DNA of 35,911 bases from Betaproteobacteria bacterium. GTDB lineage: Bacteria; Pseudomonadota; Gammaproteobacteria; Burkholderiales; SG8-39. The notes beneath the pieces are model-generated. The model searched no databases and had not been told where the DNA came from. It saw only the letters and a list, made by a program, of their open reading frames with translations. Made by a program: the position numbers and the translations under genes. The stretch is from contig CANJRC010000029.1 of the NCBI GenBank assembly GCA_947476535.1, positions 1-35,911 of the forward strand, in the 5' to 3' direction. Positions within the stretch are counted from its first letter, which is position 1. Every line of letters begins with the position of its first letter. Below are positions 14,690 through 22,576 of the stretch, in pieces.

Positions 14690-16237
14690 CTATTCTCCTA
14701 TTGTGATCACATTAGAATGATCGCCGACATATTCCATCGCGTAAGCGAGCTCACCCGGCGCATCCGAATGGACGGTGTAGAGCGGTTGCCCCCGCTCGAC
14801 GAGCGTGCCAAGCGGCGTATGCAGCTCGACCCCGGCCGTGGGATCGCTGGGCGCCCCCGCCAGTTTGGCGATGCGGGACAACAAGCGGTTGTCGATAGCG
14901 GCGACGTGCCCGGCGTGAGTCGCCGTGATGGGTCGATGGTTGCGCGCGACTTCCGGCGTGCGCAACCCACCCTGAGCCTCGCAGATTTCATGGAACTTGG
15001 CCCAGGCACGTCCGCTATCCAGCACTTCTGCGGCCATCGCATACCCTCCCCCCGTCGGAGCCTTGTTCGCCATCTCGAGTATTTCTCCGGCCAGTCTCAG
15101 CGAACGGTCACGCAGGTCCTGTGGCGCGCCGTGATCACGTCGCAGCACGGACAAGACATCGCGGGCCTCAAGCGATGGTCCGATGCCACGGCCCACGGGT
15201 TGCGTGCCATCGGACAGGATGCAGCGCGTGTGAATGCCCATCGCCTCACCAACGATGGTCAGGCGCGCGATCAATTTCTCCGCCGCCGCGGCGCTGCGTA
15301 CCTTGGCCGTGGGCCCCACAGGCAGGTCGATCACGACATGTGTCGAGCCGGCCGCCGCCTTCTTCGACATCACCGAGGCTACCAGCTGCCCTTCACTGTC
15401 GAGATCGAGCGGGCGCTCGACGCGGATCAGCACGTCATCGGCGGGGCTCAGGCGCACCGCGCCGCCCCAGACGATGCAACCGCCGGTGCGCTCGACGACC
15501 TTGCGGATCGCCGGTATGCCCAGATTGACCGGCGCTAGCGTTTCCATGGTGTCCGCCGTTCCAGCGGGTGAAGTGATTGCGCGCGATGACGTCTTCGGTA
15601 TGGTCAATCCGCAAGCCGCCACGATCGGGACGAGGATGAGTGTGGTGCGGTTGCCCGGCAGGCCGCCGACGCAATGCTTGTCCACCACGATGGGCGATGG
15701 CCAGTGCAGCCGGTCACCGACGGCTACCATGGCGCGCGTGAGCGCGATGGTTTCGTCGGCGTCCAGCCGATCATCGGCGCCAGCGGTAATGAATGCCGAC
15801 AAATGCAGGTCCGAATAGCGACCGGCAACGATGTCGCCGACAATGGCGTCCATGCCAACCTGGTCGAGCCTGCGTCCGTACACCTTGGCACGGATGTAAC
15901 CGAGGGACTCCAGCGGCGCAGCATGGGCAAGCTCGATCACATCGCCTTCTCGCGCGCCGAGCGATCGCCATGCCGACTCAGACAAGCTCGCCTCGCCCTC
16001 GCCGAGCAGGGCCTGCGTTACCGCATTCAGGGTCGCGGTAATGGAACGTCCTTTGAGCCGCACTTCGATGCGCGACTGCGACTCAAACCCCTCCGACCGG
16101 CACACGTCGCAGTCGCTGGGCATGTAAATGACGGCTTCCTGGTAAGTGTCGATGCCGAGCCGGCGCAGGGTGGCAGTCAGTTTCGCCGCTGGGGGGCGAC
16201 CAACCGGAAGTTCGTTGGAGTAAGACGATTCACTCAT
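14690..16237 (-). CDS. Thymidine phosphorylase family protein, closest in layout to archaeal AMP phosphorylase
   Basis: A 515-residue glycosyltransferase of the nucleoside-phosphorylase II family. It has an extra N-terminal domain of about 90 residues, absent from E. coli DeoA (440 aa) but present in archaeal AMP phosphorylases. The phosphate-binding signature reads DKHCVGG (186-192), with Cys where the family usually has Ser. IPKTSSRAITSPAGTADTME and ASVMSKKAAAGSTHVVIDLP match the AMP phosphorylase subgroup closely from memory. AMP phosphorylases turn NMP plus phosphate into base and ribose-1,5-bisphosphate; bacterial members are usually just called putative thymidine phosphorylase. Substrate choice here is unproven. 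The next gene is the Pat fusion, 7 bp downstream; the MBL RNase gene lies 125 bp upstream. Confidence 0.88.
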   Translation of the reverse strand: MSESSYSNELPVGRPPAAKLTATLRRLGIDTYQEAVIYMPSDCDVCRSEGFESQSRIEVRLKGRSITATLNAVTQALLGEGEASLSESAWRSLGAREGDVIELAHAAPLESLGYIRAKVYGRRLDQVGMDAIVGDIVAGRYSDLHLSAFITAGADDRLDADETIALTRAMVAVGDRLHWPSPIVVDKHCVGGLPGNRTTLILVPIVAACGLTIPKTSSRAITSPAGTADTMETLAPVNLGIPAIRKVVERTGGCIVWGGAVRLSPADDVLIRVERPLDLDSEGQLVASVMSKKAAAGSTHVVIDLPVGPTAKVRSAAAAEKLIARLTIVGEAMGIHTRCILSDGTQPVGRGIGPSLEARDVLSVLRRDHGAPQDLRDRSLRLAGEILEMANKAPTGGGYAMAAEVLDSGRAWAKFHEICEAQGGLRTPEVARNHRPITATHAGHVAAIDNRLLSRIAKLAGAPSDPTAGVELHTPLGTLVERGQPLYTVHSDAPGELAYAMEYVGDHSNVITIGE

Positions 16238-16313
16238 GGGATGTCGCGATCATGGCTCATTGTTTCAGCAAAGGATGTCAAACATATTTCACGCAGCGCT
16301 GACGGCACGGGGA

Positions 16314-16343
16314 CCGGGCCCAATACCTCCCGCTTCGGCCCGG
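16314..16343 (-). terminator. GC hairpin between the MBL RNase and phosphorylase genes
   Basis: CCGGGCC (16314-16320) pairs perfectly with GGCCCGG (16337-16343) around a 16-base loop, beginning about 20 bases after the RNase stop on the minus strand. There is no T-run. It may reduce read-through into the phosphorylase-Pat pair or stabilise an mRNA end. The rest of the 125-bp gap shows no clear promoter. Confidence 0.35.
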
Positions 16344-16362
16344 ACTCACGCGGTTGGCATGG

Positions 16363-17772
16363 TCATGTCAATTTCACCTTCTCCAGGTAATCGGGCACCG
16401 AACAGCTCCAACCCAGCGCCTCTTCGATCTTGTGCCGCAGCGCATCGGCCGCGGCCGGCTCACCATGGGTGATGAATGTGCGCTTGGGCGGGCTTCGGAA
16501 TCCGCGCAGCCATGCCAGGATCTCGCCGGCATCGGCATGCCCGGAAAGATTGTCCACCATCGCGACTTCGGCACGCACCGGCACATATTCGCCGTGGATC
16601 TTGACCGAGTCCGCGCCGGCGACAATGGCAGCACCGCGCGTGCCACTGGCCTGGAAGCCGGTGAACAGCAAGGTGTTCTTCTCATCGGGCGCGAGGGCCT
16701 TGATGTGGTGCACCACGCGCCCCCCGGTCGCCATGCCGCTGCCGGCGATGACGATCATGGGGTCCTTGCGCTGGTTGAGGGACTCCGACTCCTCGACGCT
16801 GCTCACGATGCGGGCGGTGTCTGCCAGGTCCTGACACTGGCGCTTGTCGAGGCGATGCTCGCCTGAGTGCTTGCCGAAAATCTTCATCGCTTCGGCTGCC
16901 ATCGGGCTGTTGAGGAACACCGGGATGTCGGCGATGCTCCCCGCGGTTTTCAACAGGTGGAGGTAGTAAAGCAGGGCTTGGGCGCGGCCGACCGCAAACG
17001 AAGGAATGATGATTGACCCGCCGCGCGCCACGGTGCGATTGATGACGGTGGCCAGTTGAAGCATCGGATCATCGACCGGATGCTGGCGATCGCCGTAGGT
17101 CGATTCGAGCACCAGGTAGTCCGCTTCTTCGATGGCGGCCGGCGCGTTCATCAACAGATCGTGCGGTCGCCCCAAGTCGCCGCTGAACAGCAAGGTGCCG
17201 TGCGCATTTCGTAGCAGCACCATGGTCGCGCCGAGTAAGTGGCCTGCCGGCTGCAGTTCGACATCGATGCCGGCGCCCAGATCGAGCCGGCGGCCCGGAT
17301 CGAGCGGCTCGAACTGGCGCAAACACGCAGCGGCGTCCTTCTCGGTATACAGCGGCAGCGCGGGCTTGTGCTTCGAGAAACCGCGCCGATTCGCATACTC
17401 TGCCTCCTCTTCTTGCAGGCGTGCGCTGTCCGGCAGGAGCACGCCACACAGGTCGCGTGTCGAGCGGGTGCACAGGATACGGCCGCGAAAGCCGTTGCGA
17501 ACCAGCAAGGGAAGATAGCCGCTGTGATCGATATGGGCATGCGTGAGCACAACCGCATCCAGCGTCTTCGGCGCGACCGGCAGCGCAGTCCAGTTGCGAA
17601 GCCGCAATTGCTTGTACCCCTGGAACAACCCGCAGTCGACCAGCACCTGCCGGCCATCGAATTGCAGCAGGTACTTCGACCCGGACACCGTTCCGGTGGC
17701 GCCGAGAAATTGCAGGCGTGTCGGCAACCCCGGCGCCGTTCTCGCCGTTGGCTGCTGGCGCGGGCGGCCCAC
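16363..17772 (-). CDS. MBL-fold RNase with beta-CASP and RMMBL domains (CPSF73/Ysh1-like)
   Basis: A 469-residue metallo-beta-lactamase RNA-processing enzyme. The zinc motif HAHIDH is at 78-83 in LTHAHIDHSGYLPLL, preceded by the typical TGTVSGSKYLLQ start. FSGDLG, LESTYGDR, the beta-CASP SFAVGRAQALLYYL segment, VIAGSGMATGGRVVHHI and the C-terminal FITHGEP (RMMBL) complete the set. Bacterial relatives have RNA endonuclease and in some cases 5'-3' exonuclease activity. It follows the universal stress gene by 3 bp on the same strand, so the two are translationally linked. The start at 17772 gives a short basic N-terminal tail of about 17 residues. Confidence 0.93.
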   Translation of the reverse strand: MGRPRQQPTARTAPGLPTRLQFLGATGTVSGSKYLLQFDGRQVLVDCGLFQGYKQLRLRNWTALPVAPKTLDAVVLTHAHIDHSGYLPLLVRNGFRGRILCTRSTRDLCGVLLPDSARLQEEEAEYANRRGFSKHKPALPLYTEKDAAACLRQFEPLDPGRRLDLGAGIDVELQPAGHLLGATMVLLRNAHGTLLFSGDLGRPHDLLMNAPAAIEEADYLVLESTYGDRQHPVDDPMLQLATVINRTVARGGSIIIPSFAVGRAQALLYYLHLLKTAGSIADIPVFLNSPMAAEAMKIFGKHSGEHRLDKRQCQDLADTARIVSSVEESESLNQRKDPMIVIAGSGMATGGRVVHHIKALAPDEKNTLLFTGFQASGTRGAAIVAGADSVKIHGEYVPVRAEVAMVDNLSGHADAGEILAWLRGFRSPPKRTFITHGEPAAADALRHKIEEALGWSCSVPDYLEKVKLT

Positions 17773-17775
17773 GCG

Positions 17776-18207
17776 CTACTTGATCACGATGACGGGGATG
17801 TCGGCCAGATGCAGCACTTTGGTTGCGACCGATCCCATCACCAGATTGGCGGCCGCCGTCATCCCTCGTGTTCCCAGGCAAATCATGTCGCACTTGTTGC
17901 GCTTGGCATATTCGACAATCGTGTTGGCAATCTGCCCAACCTGTATGCCCGACTTGACTTCGTAGCCCGCCTTGGCAAGCAGGCGCTCGACCGGCGCCAG
18001 GGCAGCCTCCCCTTCCTTCCTGTAGTAATCGCGCAGGGTCGACGCGCCTACGACCGTGGCAATGCCGCCAACCCGGGGCACGGGCAGGTGCACGAACAGG
18101 GGAACGATGTCAGGGCGCTCCAGAAACTGGAGTGTAATGTCGATCAGCTTGCGCGTCGCCCGCAACGCATGTTTGGAGCCATCGACCGGCAGGAGGATTT
18201 TGGTCAT
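17776..18207 (-). CDS. Universal stress protein (UspA family, ATP-binding type)
   Basis: A 143-residue single-domain Usp. It begins MTKILLPVDGSKHALRAT and carries the nucleotide motif GTRGMTAAANLVMGSVATKV (G-x2-G-x9-G-S), so it should bind ATP like the MJ0577 subgroup. Length is normal. It lies 61 bp after the membrane-protein gene and 3 bp before the MBL RNase. Usp genes are often FNR-controlled in low-oxygen regulons; upstream there is only a half-like site (TTGAC followed by CGTA and an AT-rich stretch, around 18229-18236), which is not a good FNR box. Confidence 0.92.
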   Translation of the reverse strand: MTKILLPVDGSKHALRATRKLIDITLQFLERPDIVPLFVHLPVPRVGGIATVVGASTLRDYYRKEGEAALAPVERLLAKAGYEVKSGIQVGQIANTIVEYAKRNKCDMICLGTRGMTAAANLVMGSVATKVLHLADIPVIVIK

Positions 18208-18268
18208 GTGATTTCCATCGGAAAAATTACGGTCAATCGGAACTGCCTGTTCACTTCACCCCTTGGCA

Positions 18269-18973
18269 TCACGCCCCGATGCAAAGGATGCCCTCGCGAA
18301 TTTGTTGCACCAGTCCGGGAACCCGCGCCATCCCGATAATACCGAATGCCGCGATGGCCAGTCCGGCAACAAGCCGGGCACCCGGGCTTCGCACCCGCTT
18401 GCCGACGCACCGCATGATCCAGCCGGCCGCCAGCAGGTTCGGCAGGGTTCCCAGCCCGAAGGCCAGCATCACCGTCGCGCCGCGCAACGGGCTTCCGCTG
18501 ACCAACGCCAGCCCCAGCACGCTGTAGACCAACCCGCAGGGCGTCCAGCCCCAAGCCGCCCCGGCGGCGAATCGCGAGCCGGTCGTGCGCGTTTCCGGGA
18601 TGCGCAGCGCAAGGGAGCGGATCAGCGGCCAGGCGCGACCGCCCAAGCGCTCCAACTGCAGCACCGCGCTGCCCATGCCGGCCAGATACAGCCCGAGCAG
18701 GATGACTAGCCCGTTGGCCACCACGAACATCATGGTCTGCACGGGCAACAGGCTCGCGGCCGCGAACCCCGCGCCGCCAACCCCTCCCGCAAGCGCGCCT
18801 GCGGCGACGTAACTTGTCATGCGACCGGTATTGAAGGAAAGCTGCAATCCCAGTGCCGGTGCGACACCAACCTGCTTCATGGTGAACGCGCCGACGATCC
18901 CGCCGCACATGGCGATGCAATGCACGCCCCCCAACACACCCACGGTGAATGCAGTGGCCACCATTGCGTCCAT
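18269..18973 (-). CDS. DsbD_2/TauE-SafE-like membrane protein linked to cbb3 assembly
   Basis: A 234-residue polytopic inner-membrane protein with about six segments. Conserved Cys motifs are present: GGVHCIAMCGG in the first helix and WGWTPCGLVYS in the fourth, the pattern of the cytochrome-biogenesis-like DsbD_2 family, usually annotated sulfite exporter TauE/SafE. Homologues sit beside cbb3 oxidase or hemN genes and are thought to aid copper or thiol handling in oxidase maturation. The ATG at 18973 overlaps the hemN stop by one base (TAATG), so translation is coupled. The open frame extends upstream, but only within hemN in another frame. Confidence 0.85.
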   Translation of the reverse strand: MDAMVATAFTVGVLGGVHCIAMCGGIVGAFTMKQVGVAPALGLQLSFNTGRMTSYVAAGALAGGVGGAGFAAASLLPVQTMMFVVANGLVILLGLYLAGMGSAVLQLERLGGRAWPLIRSLALRIPETRTTGSRFAAGAAWGWTPCGLVYSVLGLALVSGSPLRGATVMLAFGLGTLPNLLAAGWIMRCVGKRVRSPGARLVAGLAIAAFGIIGMARVPGLVQQIREGILCIGA

Positions 18974-20358
18974 TACACCACCCGGGAATACTGTGCGCGC
19001 TGCTCGGAAGAACGCAGGTAACGGTCGAACACCATGCACACCCGCCGTACCAGGAGGCGGCCGCGCGGCGTCACATGGATCCAGTCGCGGTCGATTTCGA
19101 CCAGCCCGTCCTCGGCCAGAGTCTCGAGCGCCTCCAGCTCCTGCGCGAAATAGCTGTCGAAGTCGAGCAGATAGGCGATGGATATGGACTCCTTGGACAC
19201 GATGAAACGGCATGCCAATGCCTGGATCACCGCCCGCCGAGCCAGGTCGTCGTTGCTGAGCTCGATCCCCCGCAGCGTAGGCAAAGCGCCCTGATCGAGC
19301 GCCGCGTAGTAGGTATCCAGGGTCTTCATATTCTGCACGTAGGTCGGACCAATCCGACCAATGGCAGACACACCGAGGCCGACCACATCGCAATCGCCAC
19401 CTGCCGAGTAACCCTGGAAGTCGCGCGACAGGCGCCCGAAGCGCTGGGCCACCACCAGTTCATCATGCGGTTTGGCAAAATGATCCATGCCGACATAAAC
19501 GTACCCAGCAGCCTCAAGGCGCTCGATGGCCATTGTCAGCAGGCCCAATTTGACTTCCGGGTCTGGCAATTCGACCACGGCGATGCGTCGCTGTTGCTTG
19601 AACATCCCGGGCAGGTGGGCATAGGAATACAAGGCGAGACGATCCGGATCGCAGGTGATCACGGTGTCGAGCGTGCGCTCGAACCCCTTGATGCTCTGCC
19701 TGGGAAGCCCGTAGATCAGGTCGATATTGACCGATCGAAACCCGCTCGCGCGCGCTGCGTCGATGACAAGCCGCGTTTCATCCACCCCCTGGATGCGATT
19801 GACCGCCTTCTGCACATCGGGGTTGAAATCCTGAACACCGATGCTGATGCGATTGAAACCCAGCCCACCCAAATGCGCGATCCGATCCGCGCCCACTTTG
19901 CGCGGATCGACTTCGACGGCATATTCTCCCTGAGGATCCAGCTTGAATGCTTCGCGCAGTGATGCCATCAGCGCGGACAGTTCCTCGTCGCTGAAAAACG
20001 TCGGCGTGCCCCCGCCCCAGTGCATGCGCGACACCGCGCGTTCGCCCGCGATGTTTCCTGCGACGAGCGCGATTTCCCTCCGCAGATATTCCAGGTACCT
20101 CGCTGAGTGACTGTGGTCGCGCGTCACGATCTTGTTGCACCCGCAGTAATAGCAAATCGTGTCGCAGAAGGGCAGGTGAACGTATAATGAGAGCGGTCTT
20201 GCAAATCCCCCGATATTCCGGTGTTTTAGCCAATGGCAGTAGGCCAACGCATCGTAGGCCTCCACAAAGCGGTCGGCGGTCGGATACGAGGTGTAGCGCG
20301 GCCCGCTTCCGCCGAACTTGCGGATCAGGCCCGGATCGATGACAAGCTGAGCGGACAT
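18973..20358 (-). CDS. hemN: Oxygen-independent coproporphyrinogen III dehydrogenase
   Basis: A radical-SAM enzyme of about 461 residues that converts coproporphyrinogen III to protoporphyrinogen IX without O2, supplying haem under low oxygen. The cluster motif CDTICYYCGCN (C-x3-C-x2-C), SGPRYTSYPTA, LYVHLPFC, HWGGGTPTF and the C-terminal HemN domain (RLLVRRVCMVFDRYL) are intact. The start is ambiguous. ATG 20397 has an AGGA site four bases upstream but adds 13 residues absent from E. coli HemN; ATG 20358 aligns with the E. coli start. An FNR-activated transcript would begin near 20398, leaving no leader for 20397, so 20358 is preferred. It is followed by a one-base overlap with the DsbD_2-like gene. 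Confidence 0.93.
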   Translation of the reverse strand: MSAQLVIDPGLIRKFGGSGPRYTSYPTADRFVEAYDALAYCHWLKHRNIGGFARPLSLYVHLPFCDTICYYCGCNKIVTRDHSHSARYLEYLRREIALVAGNIAGERAVSRMHWGGGTPTFFSDEELSALMASLREAFKLDPQGEYAVEVDPRKVGADRIAHLGGLGFNRISIGVQDFNPDVQKAVNRIQGVDETRLVIDAARASGFRSVNIDLIYGLPRQSIKGFERTLDTVITCDPDRLALYSYAHLPGMFKQQRRIAVVELPDPEVKLGLLTMAIERLEAAGYVYVGMDHFAKPHDELVVAQRFGRLSRDFQGYSAGGDCDVVGLGVSAIGRIGPTYVQNMKTLDTYYAALDQGALPTLRGIELSNDDLARRAVIQALACRFIVSKESISIAYLLDFDSYFAQELEALETLAEDGLVEIDRDWIHVTPRGRLLVRRVCMVFDRYLRSSEQRAQYSRVV

Positions 20359-20432
20359 CTTCCCGAGAATTTCAACATTGCGTGGCGCGCATCCCATGGT
20401 GTCCTACTGTGCCCTGCTGCAACCTGCAGGCT

Positions 20433-20446
20433 TTGACTTGGGTCAA
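20433..20446. promoter_or_regulatory. FNR box TTGAC-TTGG-GTCAA between hemN and the histidine kinase
   Basis: A perfect palindrome matching the FNR/Anr consensus TTGAT-N4-ATCAA with a C/G at the inner position. It lies in the 120- to 160-bp divergent region. Towards hemN, the position 21 bases past the box reads CACAGT; towards the kinase it reads CTATCG. Both are poor -10 hexamers, so either or both genes could be activated. An FNR gene is encoded 2.6 kb away. Confidence 0.8.
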
Positions 20447-20517
20447 GCGACTTCCGGAATCCGGACCCTATCGCGTGCCCATGCTTCGGCTGGGGGCGGT
20501 CAGGGATTGGGACCTGC

Positions 20518-21822
20518 ATGAATGCACATTCGCAGAGTGAGCACAGCGCCCCGAACGGTCGCCTATTCATCATCTTTGGCCCGCTACTGGTGCTGGGGGC
20601 GCTGACCGCGTTCATCGCCGTCGGCGCAGGACTCTTCGGCTGGTACCAGGGCGAAATGCTCACCATCGCCACCGCAATGTGCGGCATCCTCCTCGCCGTA
20701 TCCGTCATTTTGCTGTATCGCGGCATGTCGCAGCGCAATGTCGCCCGGCAGATGCTGCAAAGCGCGGAGGCTCGGGTGGGTGGCATCGTCGAATCGGCGA
20801 TGGACGCCATCATCGCCGTAGACGAAAACCAGAAGATCGTGCTGTTCAACGCCGCTGCCGAAAAAGTCTTCGGCCACCGGCGCGATGACGCGCAGGGGCA
20901 ATCGCTCGACATGCTGCTGCCGGCACGCTTTCGCGCATCCCATCGCGGACACATCGAGAATTTCGGACGCGCCGGAACGACGTCGCGCCGCATGGGCGAG
21001 CAGCTGATATTGTGGGGAAAGCGCCAGAACGGCGAGGAATTCCCGATCGAAGCATCCATTTCGCTACACCGCGAAGGTGAGCACAGGATTCACACCGTGA
21101 TTCTGCGCGACATCACCTCGCGCATTCGCGCCGACGAAGCGTTGCGATGCTCGCGGGAAGAATTGCGCGAGCTTGCCGCCGCGGCGCACTCGGTGCGCGA
21201 GCAGGAGAAAAGCCGTATCGCCCGCGAGTTGCACGACGAGCTCGCGCAGGCGCTGACGGCGCTCAAGATCGACGTCAACTGGGTGCGCGAGAAATTACCC
21301 GATGCAGATCCCCTGGTTGCGGGCAAGCTCGCCTCCATGCAGGGCCTGCTCGACGGAACGGTTGCCGCGACACGGCGCATTTCCGCCGATCTGCGCCCAC
21401 TGATGCTCGACGACCTTGGGTTGGTGCCGGCCGCCGAATGGCTGGCGCAGAATTTTTCTCAGCGCACGGGAATCGCCTGCGAACTGGCAGTGGGCAGCGA
21501 TGATCTCCAATTGCAGGACCCCTACGCCACGGCCGTATTTCGCATCCTCCAGGAATCCCTTACCAACGTGGCAAAGCATGCGCAGGCAACGCAGGTCCAA
21601 ATCACCATCGACAAGGACAACGACACGATCACCTTGACCGTGGAGGATAACGGTCGCGGTTTCTCCCCATCCGATCCGCGCAAACCCGGCTCCTACGGAC
21701 TGCTGGGCCTGCGCGAACGCGCCTACCTGCTTGGGGGCGCGTTCGACATCGAGAGCAAGCCCGGAGGAGGCACCCGTATCGAGGTGCGGATACCGATTCA
21801 ACAGGAGCAATTGCAGTCATGA
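20518..21822 (+). CDS. PAS-domain sensor histidine kinase (HisKA_3, NarX/NreB-like) with possible haem-PAS
   Basis: A membrane kinase of 434 residues. Two membrane segments lie near residues 15-40 and 46-67 with almost no periplasmic loop, so sensing is probably cytoplasmic or in the membrane. A PAS domain spans about 85-200, and a HisKA_3 dimerisation domain has IARELHDELAQ with phospho-acceptor H239. The HATPase domain shows VEDNGRGFSP and GSYGLLGLRERA. In the PAS, FRASHRGHI aligns with the Fα helix of FixL (RHEHDGYL), putting H142 at the haem-ligand position, but the FixL residues R206 and R220 are N and Q here. Haem binding is therefore possible, not shown. The stop overlaps the response-regulator start by 4 bp. 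Confidence 0.9.
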   Translation: MNAHSQSEHSAPNGRLFIIFGPLLVLGALTAFIAVGAGLFGWYQGEMLTIATAMCGILLAVSVILLYRGMSQRNVARQMLQSAEARVGGIVESAMDAIIAVDENQKIVLFNAAAEKVFGHRRDDAQGQSLDMLLPARFRASHRGHIENFGRAGTTSRRMGEQLILWGKRQNGEEFPIEASISLHREGEHRIHTVILRDITSRIRADEALRCSREELRELAAAAHSVREQEKSRIARELHDELAQALTALKIDVNWVREKLPDADPLVAGKLASMQGLLDGTVAATRRISADLRPLMLDDLGLVPAAEWLAQNFSQRTGIACELAVGSDDLQLQDPYATAVFRILQESLTNVAKHAQATQVQITIDKDNDTITLTVEDNGRGFSPSDPRKPGSYGLLGLRERAYLLGGAFDIESKPGGGTRIEVRIPIQQEQLQS

Positions 21823-22472
21823 TTCGCATCGTCGTCGCTGATGACCACACCATCGTGCGAGAGGGGCTCAAACAACTTCTCAGCGCAGCCGGCGATCTCG
21901 CGGTAGTCGGCGAGGCGCAGGACGGGCATGAGGTCATGAAGTGCGTGCGTGAACTCGAGTTCGATCTGCTGCTCCTGGACATGTCCATGCCCGGCAAGAG
22001 CGGCATGGAGCTGATCAAACAGGTTCGCAGCGAGAAGCCGCGGCTTCGCATCCTGGTGTTGAGCATGCACGAGGAGCAGCAGTACGCCGTGCGTGCAATC
22101 AAGGCGGGGGCTGCCGGCTACCTCACCAAGGAAAGTGCTTCCTCTCAATTGGTCTCCGCCATCCGCAAGATCGCTGCGGGCGGGGCGTTCATCAGCGCAG
22201 CTGTAGCAGAACTACTTGCACTGGGCGCCATGCCGCAGGCAGACGGCCCGCTGCACAGCACCCTTTCCGATCGGGAATTCCAGGTATTCCGCATGCTCGC
22301 GGAGGGAAGAAGCGTTTCCGACGTCGCCGAGCAGCTCAGCCTGTCAGTCAAGACCATCAGCACTCATAAGGCGCGCCTGATGCAGAAGATGAACCTTGGC
22401 AGCAACACGGATCTGGTGCGCTACGCGCTCAATCACCGCCTGATCGACGCCGAGGGCGGCGCTCAGGAATAG
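21819..22472 (+). CDS. NarL/FixJ-family response regulator, cognate to the upstream kinase
   Basis: A DNA-binding regulator of 217 residues. The receiver domain (1-120) has the acidic pair D8-D9 and phospho-acceptor D54 (LLLLDMSMP), then the conserved Thr/Ser position in LVLSMH and Lys in YLTKES. The LuxR-type HTH is at about 145-210 (LSDREFQVFRMLAEGRSVSD, then LSLSVKTISTHKARLMQKM). HisKA_3 kinases pair with this class, and the 4-bp ATGA overlap with the kinase gene makes the pairing close to certain. Targets are unknown; the cbb3, hemN and stress genes around it are the obvious candidates. Confidence 0.94.
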   Translation: MIRIVVADDHTIVREGLKQLLSAAGDLAVVGEAQDGHEVMKCVRELEFDLLLLDMSMPGKSGMELIKQVRSEKPRLRILVLSMHEEQQYAVRAIKAGAAGYLTKESASSQLVSAIRKIAAGGAFISAAVAELLALGAMPQADGPLHSTLSDREFQVFRMLAEGRSVSDVAEQLSLSVKTISTHKARLMQKMNLGSNTDLVRYALNHRLIDAEGGAQE

Positions 22473-22576
22473 GTCCCGGTGTAGGAATCCGCCTACCCTG
22501 GAATTAAGACGGCCCCTACAGCCAGGATCAGCACGCGCCGATAGGCACCGGACCCGACGCCGCACACACTTGCGGC

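Noticed and set aside
16253-16281. TTGACA (minus strand, 16281-16276) as a -35 box for the phosphorylase-Pat pair
   Set aside because: No acceptable -10 hexamer at 16-18 bases; no promoter is called.
18225-18240. TTGAC-CGTA-ATTTT before the universal stress gene as an FNR box
   Set aside because: Only one half-site fits; the second half lacks ATCAA, so it is not counted with the three good boxes.
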